Of a DNA stretch of 53,838 nt, positions 1-7,297 are shown piece after piece. The position numbers and the translations under genes were made by a program. Every line of letters starts with the position of its first letter. The stretch's first letter is position 1. The notes beneath the pieces are model-generated. The model was not told where the DNA came from. It did not search any database and saw nothing but the letters and a program-made list of their open reading frames with translations. Source of the stretch: an uncultured bacterium. Lineage in GTDB: Bacteria > Patescibacteriota > Minisyncoccia > Phycocordibacterales > PALSA-1337. Location: positions 1-53,838 of the forward strand of contig CAIMKX010000042.1 in NCBI GenBank assembly GCA_903842025.1. The letters are read 5' to 3'.

Positions 1-363
1 ACCCGATTGGTTGCGGGACTCTGGAAACATGGATTTATTTACCTCAAAATGACTGACGGAAATGAAAAACTGTCATCGTATCTAACTAAGTATATGGCCA
101 AATCATTCATAGATCGCAGGTTGATGAATCAGAAGGCATATGTCTGCTCTAGAAATCTTATTCGTCCTCAAATTCAAGGCGGAATATCAAATTTTGGTAT
201 AGATGTACTTCTAGAAGAATTCGGCGTTGCCACTCCAGAAATCGATAATTCGTATGACACACACTGGTTGGGCAAAGCTCGTCACAGAATCTACAGACTC
301 TCCACAGAAAATCCACTGAAAAAATTGTCAGAAGAAAATATTGAGAGTAAACTTACACCATGA
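1..363 (+). CDS. Rolling-circle replication initiator, C-terminal fragment (partial at window edge)
   Basis: The frame is open at base 1, so this is the 3' end of a longer gene. A TTG at 7 could serve as a start but is probably internal. About 120 residues are visible. The segment around LTKYMAKSF, followed by a short spacer and a CSRNLIRP block, resembles the C-terminal part of rolling-circle (HUH-type) replication proteins of small phages and plasmids, where the catalytic Tyr helix precedes a conserved Ser-Arg block. The catalytic HUH motif would lie outside the window. Its stop overlaps the ATG of the serine recombinase (ATGA), so the two are co-translated, which suggests an integrated plasmid or phage encoding replication and integration. 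The family assignment is by motif resemblance only. Confidence 0.5.
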   Translation, partial: TRLVAGLWKHGFIYLKMTDGNEKLSSYLTKYMAKSFIDRRLMNQKAYVCSRNLIRPQIQGGISNFGIDVLLEEFGVATPEIDNSYDTHWLGKARHRIYRLSTENPLKKLSEENIESKLTP

Positions 364-1871
364 AATATATTATTTACTGCCGAAAATCCACTGATACCGA
401 AGACAAGCAGGTTCTCTCGCTTGATTCACAGGAAGCTGAGCTGAAGAGGTTGGCAGAGACTTTGAATTTGTCCGTTGTTGAAACCCTCCGCGAAAGCCGC
501 TCTGCAAAGGAACCCGGCAGGCCTATATTCAACCAAATGATTGCATCAATTAACGCCGGCAAGGCTGACGCTATTCTCTGCTGGAAAATAGATCGCCTTA
601 CACGCAACCCCGTCGATGGTGGCCAAATTCAATGGCTACTGCAAAATGGAAAAATTCAGTGTATCCGAACATTTGAAAAGAATTTCCTGCCATCAGATAA
701 TGTTCTCCTCATGAGCATTGAACAGGCTATGGCTAGCCAATACATTAGGGACTTAAGTGTAAACGTGAAGAGAGGCAACAGAGCCAAACTTGAACGCGGT
801 GAATGGCCCAATCACGCACCATTCGGCTATTTGAACGACAAAGCTACAAAGAAGGTCGTCATTGATCCGAAGCGTGGACCATATGTGAAGCGCGTCTATG
901 AGTTATATATCACCGGCTCACATAGCTTGAAAGATATCGCTGAAATTCTTTACAAAGAAGGATTACGAACAGCCTCCGGCTACAAAGTCTTTCAAAATCA
1001 GATTCACCGGATTCTTAACAGCAAATTTTATCTCGGCCTCATGGAGCGCGATGGTAAAGTCTATGAGGGTAAACATCCGGCACTAATCACCCGCGATGTA
1101 TTCGATATGGCGCAGGACATTCTTCATGGCCGTCTCCACTCGAGGCACAGAACTCATTTCTATTCAGCTCGTGGATTCCTCATTTGCGGCACCTGTGGAT
1201 GTATCATAACCGCCGAAACACAAAAAGGCTTTTCTTACTATCACTGCACCAATGGCAAAGGTATCTGTGATCAAAAGAAGAATTTTATGCGTTCTGAATT
1301 CATCGACAATCTGCTCTCCGACATCTTCCAGGAACTGAAAATTGAACCCGAACTTATCGAGCTCTCATTCGAGGCCTACAAAGCCCAGAATCAGTCAAAA
1401 TTGGCCTATACAGCTACTTCTACATCCAACTTGAAGTCTGAACTGTACGGACTACCTGCGAAGGAATCCATGCTTACCGACAGTTATACTTCACAAGTCC
1501 TTCGCAAGGATTTATATGAGGAAAAAATGCGTGAGATTGCTAATCGCAAAGTTGAACTTGAAAAGCAGATCAAAGAAATTGAAAATGGATCAGTGCCGGA
1601 AGTTACTATCGAACGGATCAAAAATGTATTTCTAGATTGCAACAAAGCCGCCGATTCTTATTTACAAGCTACGGATGAAGTAAAACGCAGAACTCTGGAA
1701 AAATTACTTTCGAACGCAATCATCAAAAACAAAACTGTGGCTAAGTACAGCTTCAAAAGTCCTTATGAGTTAGTCGCAAACATACCCAAAAACGCCACTA
1801 TTTCTCAAATGCTGCGGGACTTGGACTCGAACCAAGATAACATCCTCCAGAGGGATGTGTCCTACCATTAG
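360..1871 (+). CDS. Large serine recombinase (resolvase/integrase)
   Basis: Site-specific DNA recombinase of about 503 residues, typical for large serine integrases. The N-terminal resolvase domain (about 1-150) has the catalytic Ser in YCRKSTD (residue 10), conserved Arg residues, and a DRLTRN motif. A recombinase domain follows (about 165-270, GYLNDKATKKVVIDP onward), then a zinc ribbon near 275-300 (CGTCGC followed by later Cys residues) and a charged helical coiled-coil region near 380-420. The last 20 codons (ending LRDLDSNQDNILQRDVSYH) are antisense to tRNA-Gln, so the natural C-terminus was probably created by integration. It starts inside the stop of the upstream Rep-like gene. It is very likely the integrase of an element extending left of the window. 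Confidence 0.93.
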   Translation: MKYIIYCRKSTDTEDKQVLSLDSQEAELKRLAETLNLSVVETLRESRSAKEPGRPIFNQMIASINAGKADAILCWKIDRLTRNPVDGGQIQWLLQNGKIQCIRTFEKNFLPSDNVLLMSIEQAMASQYIRDLSVNVKRGNRAKLERGEWPNHAPFGYLNDKATKKVVIDPKRGPYVKRVYELYITGSHSLKDIAEILYKEGLRTASGYKVFQNQIHRILNSKFYLGLMERDGKVYEGKHPALITRDVFDMAQDILHGRLHSRHRTHFYSARGFLICGTCGCIITAETQKGFSYYHCTNGKGICDQKKNFMRSEFIDNLLSDIFQELKIEPELIELSFEAYKAQNQSKLAYTATSTSNLKSELYGLPAKESMLTDSYTSQVLRKDLYEEKMREIANRKVELEKQIKEIENGSVPEVTIERIKNVFLDCNKAADSYLQATDEVKRRTLEKLLSNAIIKNKTVAKYSFKSPYELVANIPKNATISQMLRDLDSNQDNILQRDVSYH

Positions 1872-1882
1872 ACGATCCCGCA
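1812..1882 (-). tRNA. tRNA-Gln(CTG)
   Basis: 71-nt cloverleaf. Acceptor stem TGCGGGA pairs with TCCCGCA, with U1-A72 and discriminator G73, both glutamine identity features. The D arm is short, the anticodon loop is CTCTGGA (anticodon CTG) and the T arm is CTTGG/CCAAG with loop TTCGAGT. CCA is not encoded. The 3' half is overlapped by the end of the serine recombinase gene, marking it as the integration target. Confidence 0.93.
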
Positions 1883-1893
1883 ATATATTTCAT

Positions 1894-1940
1894 CGCGCTT
1901 CGAGCGAAGCGAGAAGCCCCGAGCTTGTCGAGGGGCACAT
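1894..1940. repeat. Tandem small hairpins
   Basis: Two short palindromes stand between tRNA-Gln and the next gene: GCTTCGAGCGAAGC and CCCCGAGCTTGTCGAGGGG. The second recurs almost exactly near 51582-51595. They look like dispersed hairpin repeats rather than terminators, as no T tract follows on either strand. Confidence 0.55.
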
Positions 1941-1976
1941 TGCAGAATACCGCAAAATAGGCTATAAAACAACCAG

Positions 1977-1985
1977 AAAGGAGGG
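1977..1985 (+). promoter_or_regulatory. Strong Shine-Dalgarno site
   Basis: AAAGGAGGG lies 4-6 nt before the ATG at 1990. It fixes the start of the downstream gene and contrasts with the leaderless pattern used by most other genes here. Confidence 0.75.
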
Positions 1986-1989
1986 TGCT

Positions 1990-2637
1990 ATGTTGCCAAC
2001 GATCAAGCCCGAAAAAATCATTCCGGGAGAGAATGACGGTGTCTCCGCCAGACGGTTTCTCTTGAAAGAAGATCTTGTTGAGCTCTTTGAAAGGAAAGAC
2101 ATCCCCTATCAAACTTGGGGATCGGGAACGTCAGATTCGTTGGAAAAGCTCCTGACGACCCTGACCAGATGCCAGGTAACGCTCGATCAGAGCGCCGCCA
2201 CGCCATTGTTGACAGTCGACAACGCTGTCGTCATCGTCAAGTATCTCGGTTTATTGCATTGGTGGGAACTTGTCGAGACAAAGCAGGTCTTTCACAATGG
2301 ACAAGTTCGGACCAGGAACTTCAATGGCATTTCCGAGACAATGCACGAGACCGAGAATATCGATGCGGAAGGCATGGAAAAAGCCGCTCGCCGAGCGCTC
2401 GTTGAAGAGCTTGACCAAGATAAAAACGGCTTTGAAAATCCTCGTAACTATGAGCTTATCAAGTGGGACGAGGGAGTCATCGGTCCACAAGAGTCGGAAA
2501 AATGGCCTGGTTTGGACGCGGTCTTCCGTAGACACATATATTTGTGCCTCATCAGACGGAAACTTTTCCGCCGCAAAGGTTACTGTGAAGTTCAGGGTGA
2601 CAAAACCACGTACTTTGAATGGAAACAGATCGTCTGA
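1990..2637 (+). CDS. Hypothetical protein with degenerate NUDIX-like segment
   Basis: 215 residues. The ATG at 1990 is chosen over an upstream in-frame extension because a strong Shine-Dalgarno (AAAGGAGG) lies 6 nt before it, rare in this window, and because the extension would run through tRNA-Gln. Around residues 120-145 the run KAARRALVEELDQ resembles the REXXEE core of the NUDIX box, with the Glu after Arg replaced by Ala, so hydrolase activity is uncertain. No signal peptide or membrane helix is seen. It stands alone and ends at a clear intrinsic terminator. A NUDIX-related or entirely different lineage-specific fold is possible. Confidence 0.7.
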   Translation: MLPTIKPEKIIPGENDGVSARRFLLKEDLVELFERKDIPYQTWGSGTSDSLEKLLTTLTRCQVTLDQSAATPLLTVDNAVVIVKYLGLLHWWELVETKQVFHNGQVRTRNFNGISETMHETENIDAEGMEKAARRALVEELDQDKNGFENPRNYELIKWDEGVIGPQESEKWPGLDAVFRRHIYLCLIRRKLFRRKGYCEVQGDKTTYFEWKQIV

Positions 2638-2647
2638 GATTCGAGAC

Positions 2648-2697
2648 AGCCCGCCTTTCACTTTTCTTTATGAGAAGAGTGGGATGCGGGCTTTTTT
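2648..2697 (+). terminator. Intrinsic terminator
   Basis: The 7-bp stem AGCCCGC/GCGGGCT is followed by six T residues on the plus strand. It terminates the 1990-2637 gene, and its T tract overlaps the pyrG stop codon on the other strand. Confidence 0.85.
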
Positions 2698-4681
2698 ACA
2701 TCACTTCCCTGGCGCTCTCATTGACCACCTCTTCGGCGATTAGCGATATTTCCTTATTCTCAACCTTGACCTTCTTTTGCTCGCGTTCCTTGGAAGCTTT
2801 GATGAATTCCGTAAAGAGCGGGTGCGGTGCAAGCGGGCGCGCCAGGAATTCGGGATGGAACTGGGTACCAAGGAAGAATGGGTGGACAGATTTTGGCAAT
2901 TCAGCGATTTCCATCAGCACTCCATCCGGCGATTTACCGGAGAATACCAAACCACCTTTCTCCAGCTGTTTAATATACTTCGGATTGACCTCATACCTAT
3001 GCCTATGCCTTTCTTGAATCGTCAACGCCGGCGCTAGTTGTAATCCTTTAGTTTGATTTTTTGACTTTGGATTTGATTTGATATTTGTAATTTGGATTTT
3101 GCTTGCCCTTCGTAGCTCGCTTTGGGCGAGCGAAGAAGGGACTTTTGCGTTAAAATACGCCTCATTCGCAATCGTCCCCCTCGTCAGTTTGGCCGTATAT
3201 CTCCCCAACCTCATGCTCCCCCCATAGTTCCCCTCGGCAATCTTCTTTTTCTGATCCGGCATAATGTCGATAATGAGATGCGGCGCTTTCGGATTGATCT
3301 CGGCCGTCTGCGCTCCACCAAGCCCAAGAACATTCCGGGCATATTCGATAGTCATGAGTTGCATGCCGTAACAAAGACCGAAATATGGAATATTGCGCTC
3401 GCGAGCATAACGAATAACATTCAGTTTTCCTTCTATGCCTGACTCGCCAAATCCGCCAGGTACTATGATACCGTCCATGTTATCAAGTTGCGAATAAGGA
3501 GAATCACTAGAGGTAGGAGGTAAGAGATAAGAGTTAAGATTTTCAGGCTCTGAATCTGAACTCTGTGATTTATTCTTACCTCTTACCTCTAACCTCTTAC
3601 CTCCCTTCCCTTCAAAATCCCTCGCATTCACCGTATGTATTATCGGCTTCACTCCACAAGCGTACGCCGAAAACTTAATAGCTTCCAAAACTGAAATATA
3701 AGAATCTGAGAGAATGAAATCACCCGTATTGAAATATTTGCCCACAATGGCGATATTGACCGTGTGCTTGGTGTGATTCTTGATGCCACGTGCCATCTCT
3801 TTCCAGGCTTTGAATGTCTCATTCGGCTTCGTAACTGGCAGACCGAACGACTCCAGGATGATCTCGCCCAAATGATCGTGCTCAAAATTTATCGGCACAT
3901 CATAGATACTCTTGATATCGGGTGCGGAAATGACCCGATTGGCCGGAATGTTGCAGGCCGTAGCGATCTTTTCCTTGCGGCGTTCATCGAGTGGGTACGC
4001 GGCCCTTGCGATTATGATATCCGTCGTCACGCCATACGAAGCCAGGTGATAAACGGCGTGTTGGGTCGGTCGAGTCTTCATCTCACCGAGCGTTCCGGGG
4101 ATCGGCAAATATGAGACCATAATGAAAAGAACGTCATTGGGATGACGGATCTTGAGGACGCGGGCCGCTTCGATGAACATCACGTTCTGGTAGTCACCGA
4201 CTGTGCCGCCGATCTCGATGATGGAGATATCGGATTTGTTCAGTTTGGCAGAATTTTCGAAGCGGCTGACTATCTCATCCCTGATATGCGGCACCGCCTC
4301 GACGCACTTGCCACCGTACTCCAAGGCCCTTTCCTTCTCGATGACATGCTTGTAGACCATGCCGCTCGTAATATAGTCCGTGGCCTGCAAATCCCTATTA
4401 AGAAAACGCTCGTAGTTGCCCATATCTTGATCGGTCTCCAACCCTGAATTCAAAACAAAAACCTCACCGTGCTCGGTGGGGTTCATTGTGCCAGCGTCTA
4501 CATTGAGATATGGATCGACTTTGACTAGATTGACCTTGAAGCCCTTGGCCGAGAGCAAAGTTCCGATCGATGAAGCGGCGATCCCCTTGCCCACGCCTGA
4601 CATCACACCGCCGATGACAAAAATGTATTTATGGTGATGTTTTGGTTTCTGTAAAAGACCGATGGATTTTTTTGATTTCAT
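2696..4681 (-). CDS. pyrG: CTP synthase
   Basis: Converts UTP to CTP with ATP and glutamine in cytosolic pyrimidine synthesis. The N-terminal synthetase domain starts with KYIFVIGGVMSGVGKGI (P-loop) and contains DPYLNVDAGTMNP. The C-terminal class I glutamine amidotransferase domain has GIIVPGGFGESGIEGK, FGLCYGMQ (nucleophile Cys) and the late FHPEF triad segment. At 661 residues it is about 110-120 longer than usual. Two extra segments explain this: one near residues 359-395, encoded by a TAAGAGG-type repeat (3511-3603), and one near 520-550, encoded by an AT-rich repeat plus small palindrome (about 3040-3150). The first lies in the interdomain linker and both keep the frame. The start sits 6 nt after TAGAAT, so it is likely leaderless. 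Confidence 0.97.
   Translation of the reverse strand: MKSKKSIGLLQKPKHHHKYIFVIGGVMSGVGKGIAASSIGTLLSAKGFKVNLVKVDPYLNVDAGTMNPTEHGEVFVLNSGLETDQDMGNYERFLNRDLQATDYITSGMVYKHVIEKERALEYGGKCVEAVPHIRDEIVSRFENSAKLNKSDISIIEIGGTVGDYQNVMFIEAARVLKIRHPNDVLFIMVSYLPIPGTLGEMKTRPTQHAVYHLASYGVTTDIIIARAAYPLDERRKEKIATACNIPANRVISAPDIKSIYDVPINFEHDHLGEIILESFGLPVTKPNETFKAWKEMARGIKNHTKHTVNIAIVGKYFNTGDFILSDSYISVLEAIKFSAYACGVKPIIHTVNARDFEGKGGKRLEVRGKNKSQSSDSEPENLNSYLLPPTSSDSPYSQLDNMDGIIVPGGFGESGIEGKLNVIRYARERNIPYFGLCYGMQLMTIEYARNVLGLGGAQTAEINPKAPHLIIDIMPDQKKKIAEGNYGGSMRLGRYTAKLTRGTIANEAYFNAKVPSSLAQSELRRASKIQITNIKSNPKSKNQTKGLQLAPALTIQERHRHRYEVNPKYIKQLEKGGLVFSGKSPDGVLMEIAELPKSVHPFFLGTQFHPEFLARPLAPHPLFTEFIKASKEREQKKVKVENKEISLIAEEVVNESAREVM
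3040..3150. repeat. Repeat-derived insert within pyrG
   Basis: AT-rich TTTGGATTTGATTTG-like words are followed by a palindrome (CCCTTCG...CGAAGAAGGG). The same word set occurs near 52250-52310 and in gatA at 11324-11355. It encodes an extra segment absent from ordinary CTP synthases. Confidence 0.6.
3511..3603. repeat. TAAGAGG-type palindromic repeat (copy 1, in pyrG)
   Basis: Left arm is built of GGTAAGAGATAAGAGTTAAG-like words; the right arm is the inverted set (CTTACCTCTTACCTCTAACC). Similar copies lie at 29971, 32626, 33211 and 51611. Here it is read in frame as a linker of CTP synthase. Confidence 0.8.
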
Positions 4682-4687
4682 GGGGAT

Positions 4688-4693
4688 ATTCTA
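4688..4693 (-). promoter_or_regulatory. -10 element of pyrG
   Basis: TAGAAT, then 6 nt (ATCCCC), then ATG. This predicts a leaderless mRNA. Confidence 0.65.
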
Positions 4694-4769
4694 ATAAAAG
4701 GCGGAGAGAATGTCCACAGGAGAAAATCCCCCTCTCTTCGCCATGTTCGATACCTCCAGATTCAATCAG

Positions 4770-4840
4770 AAAATCCCCCGCCTCGCTCCGCTCGGCACCC
4801 CCTTTTTCAAAGGGGGTGGCCGATAGGCCGGGGGATTTTT
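4770..4840. repeat. CCCCC-palindrome element, short form without core
   Basis: Starts AAAATCCCCCG and ends CGGGGGATTTTT, with internal CACCCCCTTTTTCAAAGGGGG. The flanks extend the inverted repeat (GATTCAATC ... GATTGAATC). It lies in the 398-bp region 4682-5079 between pyrG and ftsX. Confidence 0.85.
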
Positions 4841-4889
4841 AGATTGAATCCGGGATGCGGAACAGAGCAAGGCGGAGGATTTTTTAAAT

Positions 4890-4916
4890 AAAAAAGTCCC
4901 CGGAATCATCCAGGGG
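4890..4916 (-). terminator. Intrinsic terminator downstream of ftsX
   Basis: On the minus strand, CCCC-T-GGA, loop TGAT, TCC-GGGG is followed by six T. It lies about 165 nt after the ftsX stop. The segment from about 5000 to 4916 could also be a small RNA ending here. Confidence 0.75.
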
Positions 4917-4992
4917 CTTGTACAAACTCCACTAGCTAAGGTTCTCTTGGTACTAGCCGGTGGCCGTGCTGTCCTTCGTGGCGGTGTCGGGT

Positions 4993-5027
4993 GTTCAACA
5001 CTGGATTCCCGCTTTCGCGGGAATGAC
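4993..5027. repeat. GTCATTCCCGCG-type palindrome
   Basis: GGATTCCCGC/GCGGGAAT inverted repeat followed by GAC, preceded by TTCAACACT. It belongs to the same family as 17191-17383 and 52210-52421 and resembles dRS3-like ATTCCC-GGGAAT repeats known from other bacteria. Confidence 0.8.
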
Positions 5028-5049
5028 AAACAAGACGGTTTCTGCTATT

Positions 5050-5084
5050 CCCTAAAACCTACCACCTAAAAACTAGTCCCTAAA
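5050..5084. repeat. CTAGTCCCTAAAA repeat (copy 1)
   Basis: CCTAAAAACTAGTCCCTAAA-like words overlap the ftsX stop. Related copies lie at 12158-12199 and 17132-17165. Confidence 0.6.
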
Positions 5085-6036
5085 CTTTAAGGTACCTCCT
5101 CGCCGCTATATAACTCGACACTCCTCCTAATAGAACTCCTGCTCCCATAATAATGCCGAATATCTGGCCGAAGTTTTGATTAAAATAGGTTGAAAGAACA
5201 TTGACGATAAGCTCGAAGTCAGCCGCCACCTGAACGCCGGCAAAGCGCAATAAAACCGTATCACTCCAGTAGGCAAAAGAGGCCATGACAACAAGCGTGA
5301 TCACCGCCGCCACAATGCCGTACATTATTCCGGAAACGACCAACGGACCGCGCACGTAAATATTGCTGGCGCCGACCAGCTTCATGACTGAGATTTCATC
5401 CTTGGCCGTGAAGATAACCAGGCGAATCGTGTTGAAAACAACGATTATCGCCACCGCCACCAAAAGAATGGCGATGATCAAGCCAGATTTCTCAGCCAGA
5501 GGAATAATTCTGCTAAGACGATCTATAATGAGCTTATTTTGCTCATAATTGATCTTGCTTATGAGAGGCGTGCCACTGGCATCGGCCGGACCCTTGTCGT
5601 TGAGGAAAGTGGCGATATTGCCGTATTGACCGGGATCTTTGGCTTTGATATTGATCGAAGCGGGAAAAGGATTGTCGCCGATCTCCGTCAAGCCTTGCAT
5701 GATAAGAGAATTATTCTGCCATTTGGTTTTGAAAGCAGTCAAAGCCTGGTCTCGGGAGATATATGTCGTCTTGGCCACTTCCGGCAAGGCCTCAATATCT
5801 TTTTGCAAAGCCAAAATGTCGCTCTCCTGGGCTGACAGAGAAATATAAACGTTGATGTCGACCTTGTCTTTGACGTCGGCGATCAAGGCTCGACCGAAAG
5901 CGCCCGTAAAGATTATGAGACCGAAAGCACACAAAGAAAGCGTTATTACAACTATAGAAGCAAAAGAAAGGAAGCCGTTACGCCAGAAGTTGACGAAACC
6001 CGTTCGTGTTATTCTTTTTATGGTTGTAAGAATCAT
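5080..6036 (-). CDS. ftsX: Cell division protein FtsX
   Basis: Membrane partner of the ABC-type FtsE ATPase, regulating peptidoglycan hydrolases at the septum. 318 residues. A cytosolic N-terminus (MILTTIKRITRTGFVNFWRNG) precedes the first membrane helix at about 20-45. An extracytoplasmic domain (about 50-170) and three C-terminal helices (around 180-205, 230-255, 290-310) follow, the standard FtsX topology. The start lies 7 nt after TATAAT, so it has its own leaderless promoter. Normally ftsE and ftsX overlap; here 244 bp containing a repeat and a truncated IVP-like gene separate them, which may be why ftsX has its own promoter. Confidence 0.95.
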   Translation of the reverse strand: MILTTIKRITRTGFVNFWRNGFLSFASIVVITLSLCAFGLIIFTGAFGRALIADVKDKVDINVYISLSAQESDILALQKDIEALPEVAKTTYISRDQALTAFKTKWQNNSLIMQGLTEIGDNPFPASINIKAKDPGQYGNIATFLNDKGPADASGTPLISKINYEQNKLIIDRLSRIIPLAEKSGLIIAILLVAVAIIVVFNTIRLVIFTAKDEISVMKLVGASNIYVRGPLVVSGIMYGIVAAVITLVVMASFAYWSDTVLLRFAGVQVAADFELIVNVLSTYFNQNFGQIFGIIMGAGVLLGGVSSYIAARRYLKV

Positions 6037-6043
6037 AGTGCTA

Positions 6044-6049
6044 ATTATA
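6044..6049 (-). promoter_or_regulatory. -10 element of ftsX
   Basis: TATAAT, then 7 nt (TAGCACT), then ATG. It lies at the edge of the repeat inserted between ftsE and ftsX. Confidence 0.7.
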
Positions 6050-6052
6050 CAG

Positions 6053-6283
6053 AAATTTACCTAATTGACCTAATTATCTAATTTCTAAGAAATGAACCAA
6101 GCACCAATGTCTAATCACGGACTTTTTTATATATAATTGGTCGGGTAACTTCATCTTTGGTAACAGAATTACAACACCTAATAGCGGCTTCACCAAATTT
6201 TGCCGTTCTTTCTTCTAAGTCGTATTTCTTTTGGTCATTGGTCATTTCTTAGAAATTAGATAATTAGGTCAATTAGAAATTTA
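6053..6283. repeat. TAATTAGGTCAATTAG palindromic element with gene remnant
   Basis: Left arm (6053-6095) and right arm (6245-6283) are inverted copies built of AATTTCTAAGAAAT and TAATTAGGTCAATTAG words. Between them sits a truncated four-helix-bundle gene. An empty version of the same arms lies at 38572-38684. Confidence 0.75.
6111..6245 (-). pseudogene. Truncated four-helix bundle protein (23S rRNA-intervening-sequence/S23 family)
   Basis: The ATG at 6245 opens a 44-codon frame beginning MTNDQKKYDLEERTAKFGEA and continuing through a TRPII segment. This matches the N-terminal helix and start of the second helix of IVP/S23-type four-helix proteins (usually about 115-125 residues). The frame stops at TAG in 6111-6113, so roughly two thirds are missing. 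The start lies within the right arm of the flanking palindrome. The function of intact relatives is poorly defined. It is a remnant; the resemblance is by recalled consensus. Confidence 0.75.
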
Positions 6284-6961
6284 CAAAATGTACTTCCCCT
6301 CCCTATCATCTTTAATCACCTTCCCCTTATCCATCGTTATAATTCGGCCGCCGACGGTATCGACAACTCCCTTGTTGTGCGTGGTGAGAAGGACGGTCGT
6401 GCCCAACTCGTTGATTTTTTGCAGAATCCGGACGATCTCATAGGTGTTGGCCGGATCGAGGTTACCAGTCGGCTCGTCGGCTATGACGATATCCGGCTGG
6501 GTGACGATCGCCCGCGCGATGGCCGCTCGCTGGCGTTCACCGCCGGACAATTCACTGGGAAAATTCCAGATCTTGTGGCCCAGATTGACCAATTCGAGGA
6601 CGCGCGGAACGTCTGAAGCCACTTCACCGTCAGTTTTGCCGGAAGCTTCCATGGCAAAGGCAATATTCTCATAAATAGTCTTATTAGGAATAAGCCGGTA
6701 ATCCTGGAAAACCGTGCCGATGCGGCGTCTCAGCTTGGTCATATCGCGCTTTCCCAATCGATGGACATTGAATGATTCCAGGAAAACCGCTCCGGCGCTC
6801 GGCCATTCCTCGCCGATCAGCATCCTCATTAGGGTGGTTTTGCCTGCGCCGGAAGCGCCTACAATAGTCACAAACTCCTTGGGTTCAACACCAAAACTAA
6901 CCTCGTCCAAAGCCACCGTTTTGTCGGGGTAGACTTTGCTAACCTTATCGTAATATATCAT
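6281..6961 (-). CDS. ftsE: Cell division ATP-binding protein FtsE
   Basis: ABC ATPase that powers FtsX at the divisome. 226 residues, normal length. Walker A GASGAGKTTLMRML (about 36-49), signature LSGGERQRAAIARAI (about 138-152), Walker B IVIADEPTGNLD (about 158-169), and switch His in TTHNKG. The ATG is 6 nt after TATACT. The last codons overlap the edge of the AT-rich repeat, giving an unusual C-terminus (DDREGKYIL). It is split from ftsX by the repeat element. Confidence 0.96.
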   Translation of the reverse strand: MIYYDKVSKVYPDKTVALDEVSFGVEPKEFVTIVGASGAGKTTLMRMLIGEEWPSAGAVFLESFNVHRLGKRDMTKLRRRIGTVFQDYRLIPNKTIYENIAFAMEASGKTDGEVASDVPRVLELVNLGHKIWNFPSELSGGERQRAAIARAIVTQPDIVIADEPTGNLDPANTYEIVRILQKINELGTTVLLTTHNKGVVDTVGGRIITMDKGKVIKDDREGKYIL

Positions 6962-6967
6962 TCAATG

Positions 6968-6973
6968 AGTATA
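6968..6973 (-). promoter_or_regulatory. -10 element of ftsE
   Basis: TATACT, 6 nt (CATTGA), ATG. Leaderless start predicted. Confidence 0.65.
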
Positions 6974-6987
6974 ACAAAATTGGTACA

Positions 6988-7020
6988 AAAAATCCCCCGC
7001 TTCGGCAGTCAACCCCTTGA
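6988..7020. repeat. Partial CCCCC-palindrome element
   Basis: AAAAAATCCCCCGCTTCGG half-element directly left of the full copy at 7030. Confidence 0.6.
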
Positions 7021-7029
7021 TTCAATCTG

Positions 7030-7256
7030 AAAATCCCCCGTCCTTCGGCTCCGCCTCAGGACACCCCCTTTTCCAAAGAGGGATCCTCCATCGAACCATA
7101 TTTATAATATAACTCGCCATGACTTTAATCACTCTTTGTGTTTCGTAATTCAAAGTATTTGAACAATAGCGTCATGTATTACATTAGCTGTACGTTGGTG
7201 GATCCCCCTTTGGAAAAGGGGGTGCCCCGACCAACGGGAGGGGTGGGGGATTTTTT
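7030..7256. repeat. MITE-like palindromic element, full copy 1 (core forward)
   Basis: Outer ends AAAATCCCCCG and GGGGGATTTTTT; inner ends CACCCCCTTTTCC...GGGATCC and GGATCCCCCTTTGG...GGGGGTG. The core of about 125 bp starts TCCATCGAAC and ends TACGTTGGTGGA. Full copies 2 and 3 are at 10411-10636 and 31315-31540. No coding potential is evident. The 333-bp gap between ftsE and prfB consists almost entirely of this and partial elements. Confidence 0.88.
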
Positions 7257-7260
7257 GAAA

Positions 7261-7297
7261 GATAAAGGGGGTGCCCCGTAGGGGCGGGGGATTTTTA
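7261..7297. repeat. Partial CCCCC-palindrome element
   Basis: AAAGGGGGTGCCCCG...GCGGGGGATTTTT right-end fragment, running into the prfB stop codon. Confidence 0.6.

Noticed and set aside
2115..2743. Overlapping plus-strand frames within and after the 1990-2637 gene
   Set aside because: Only the 1990 frame has an SD and ends at the terminator.
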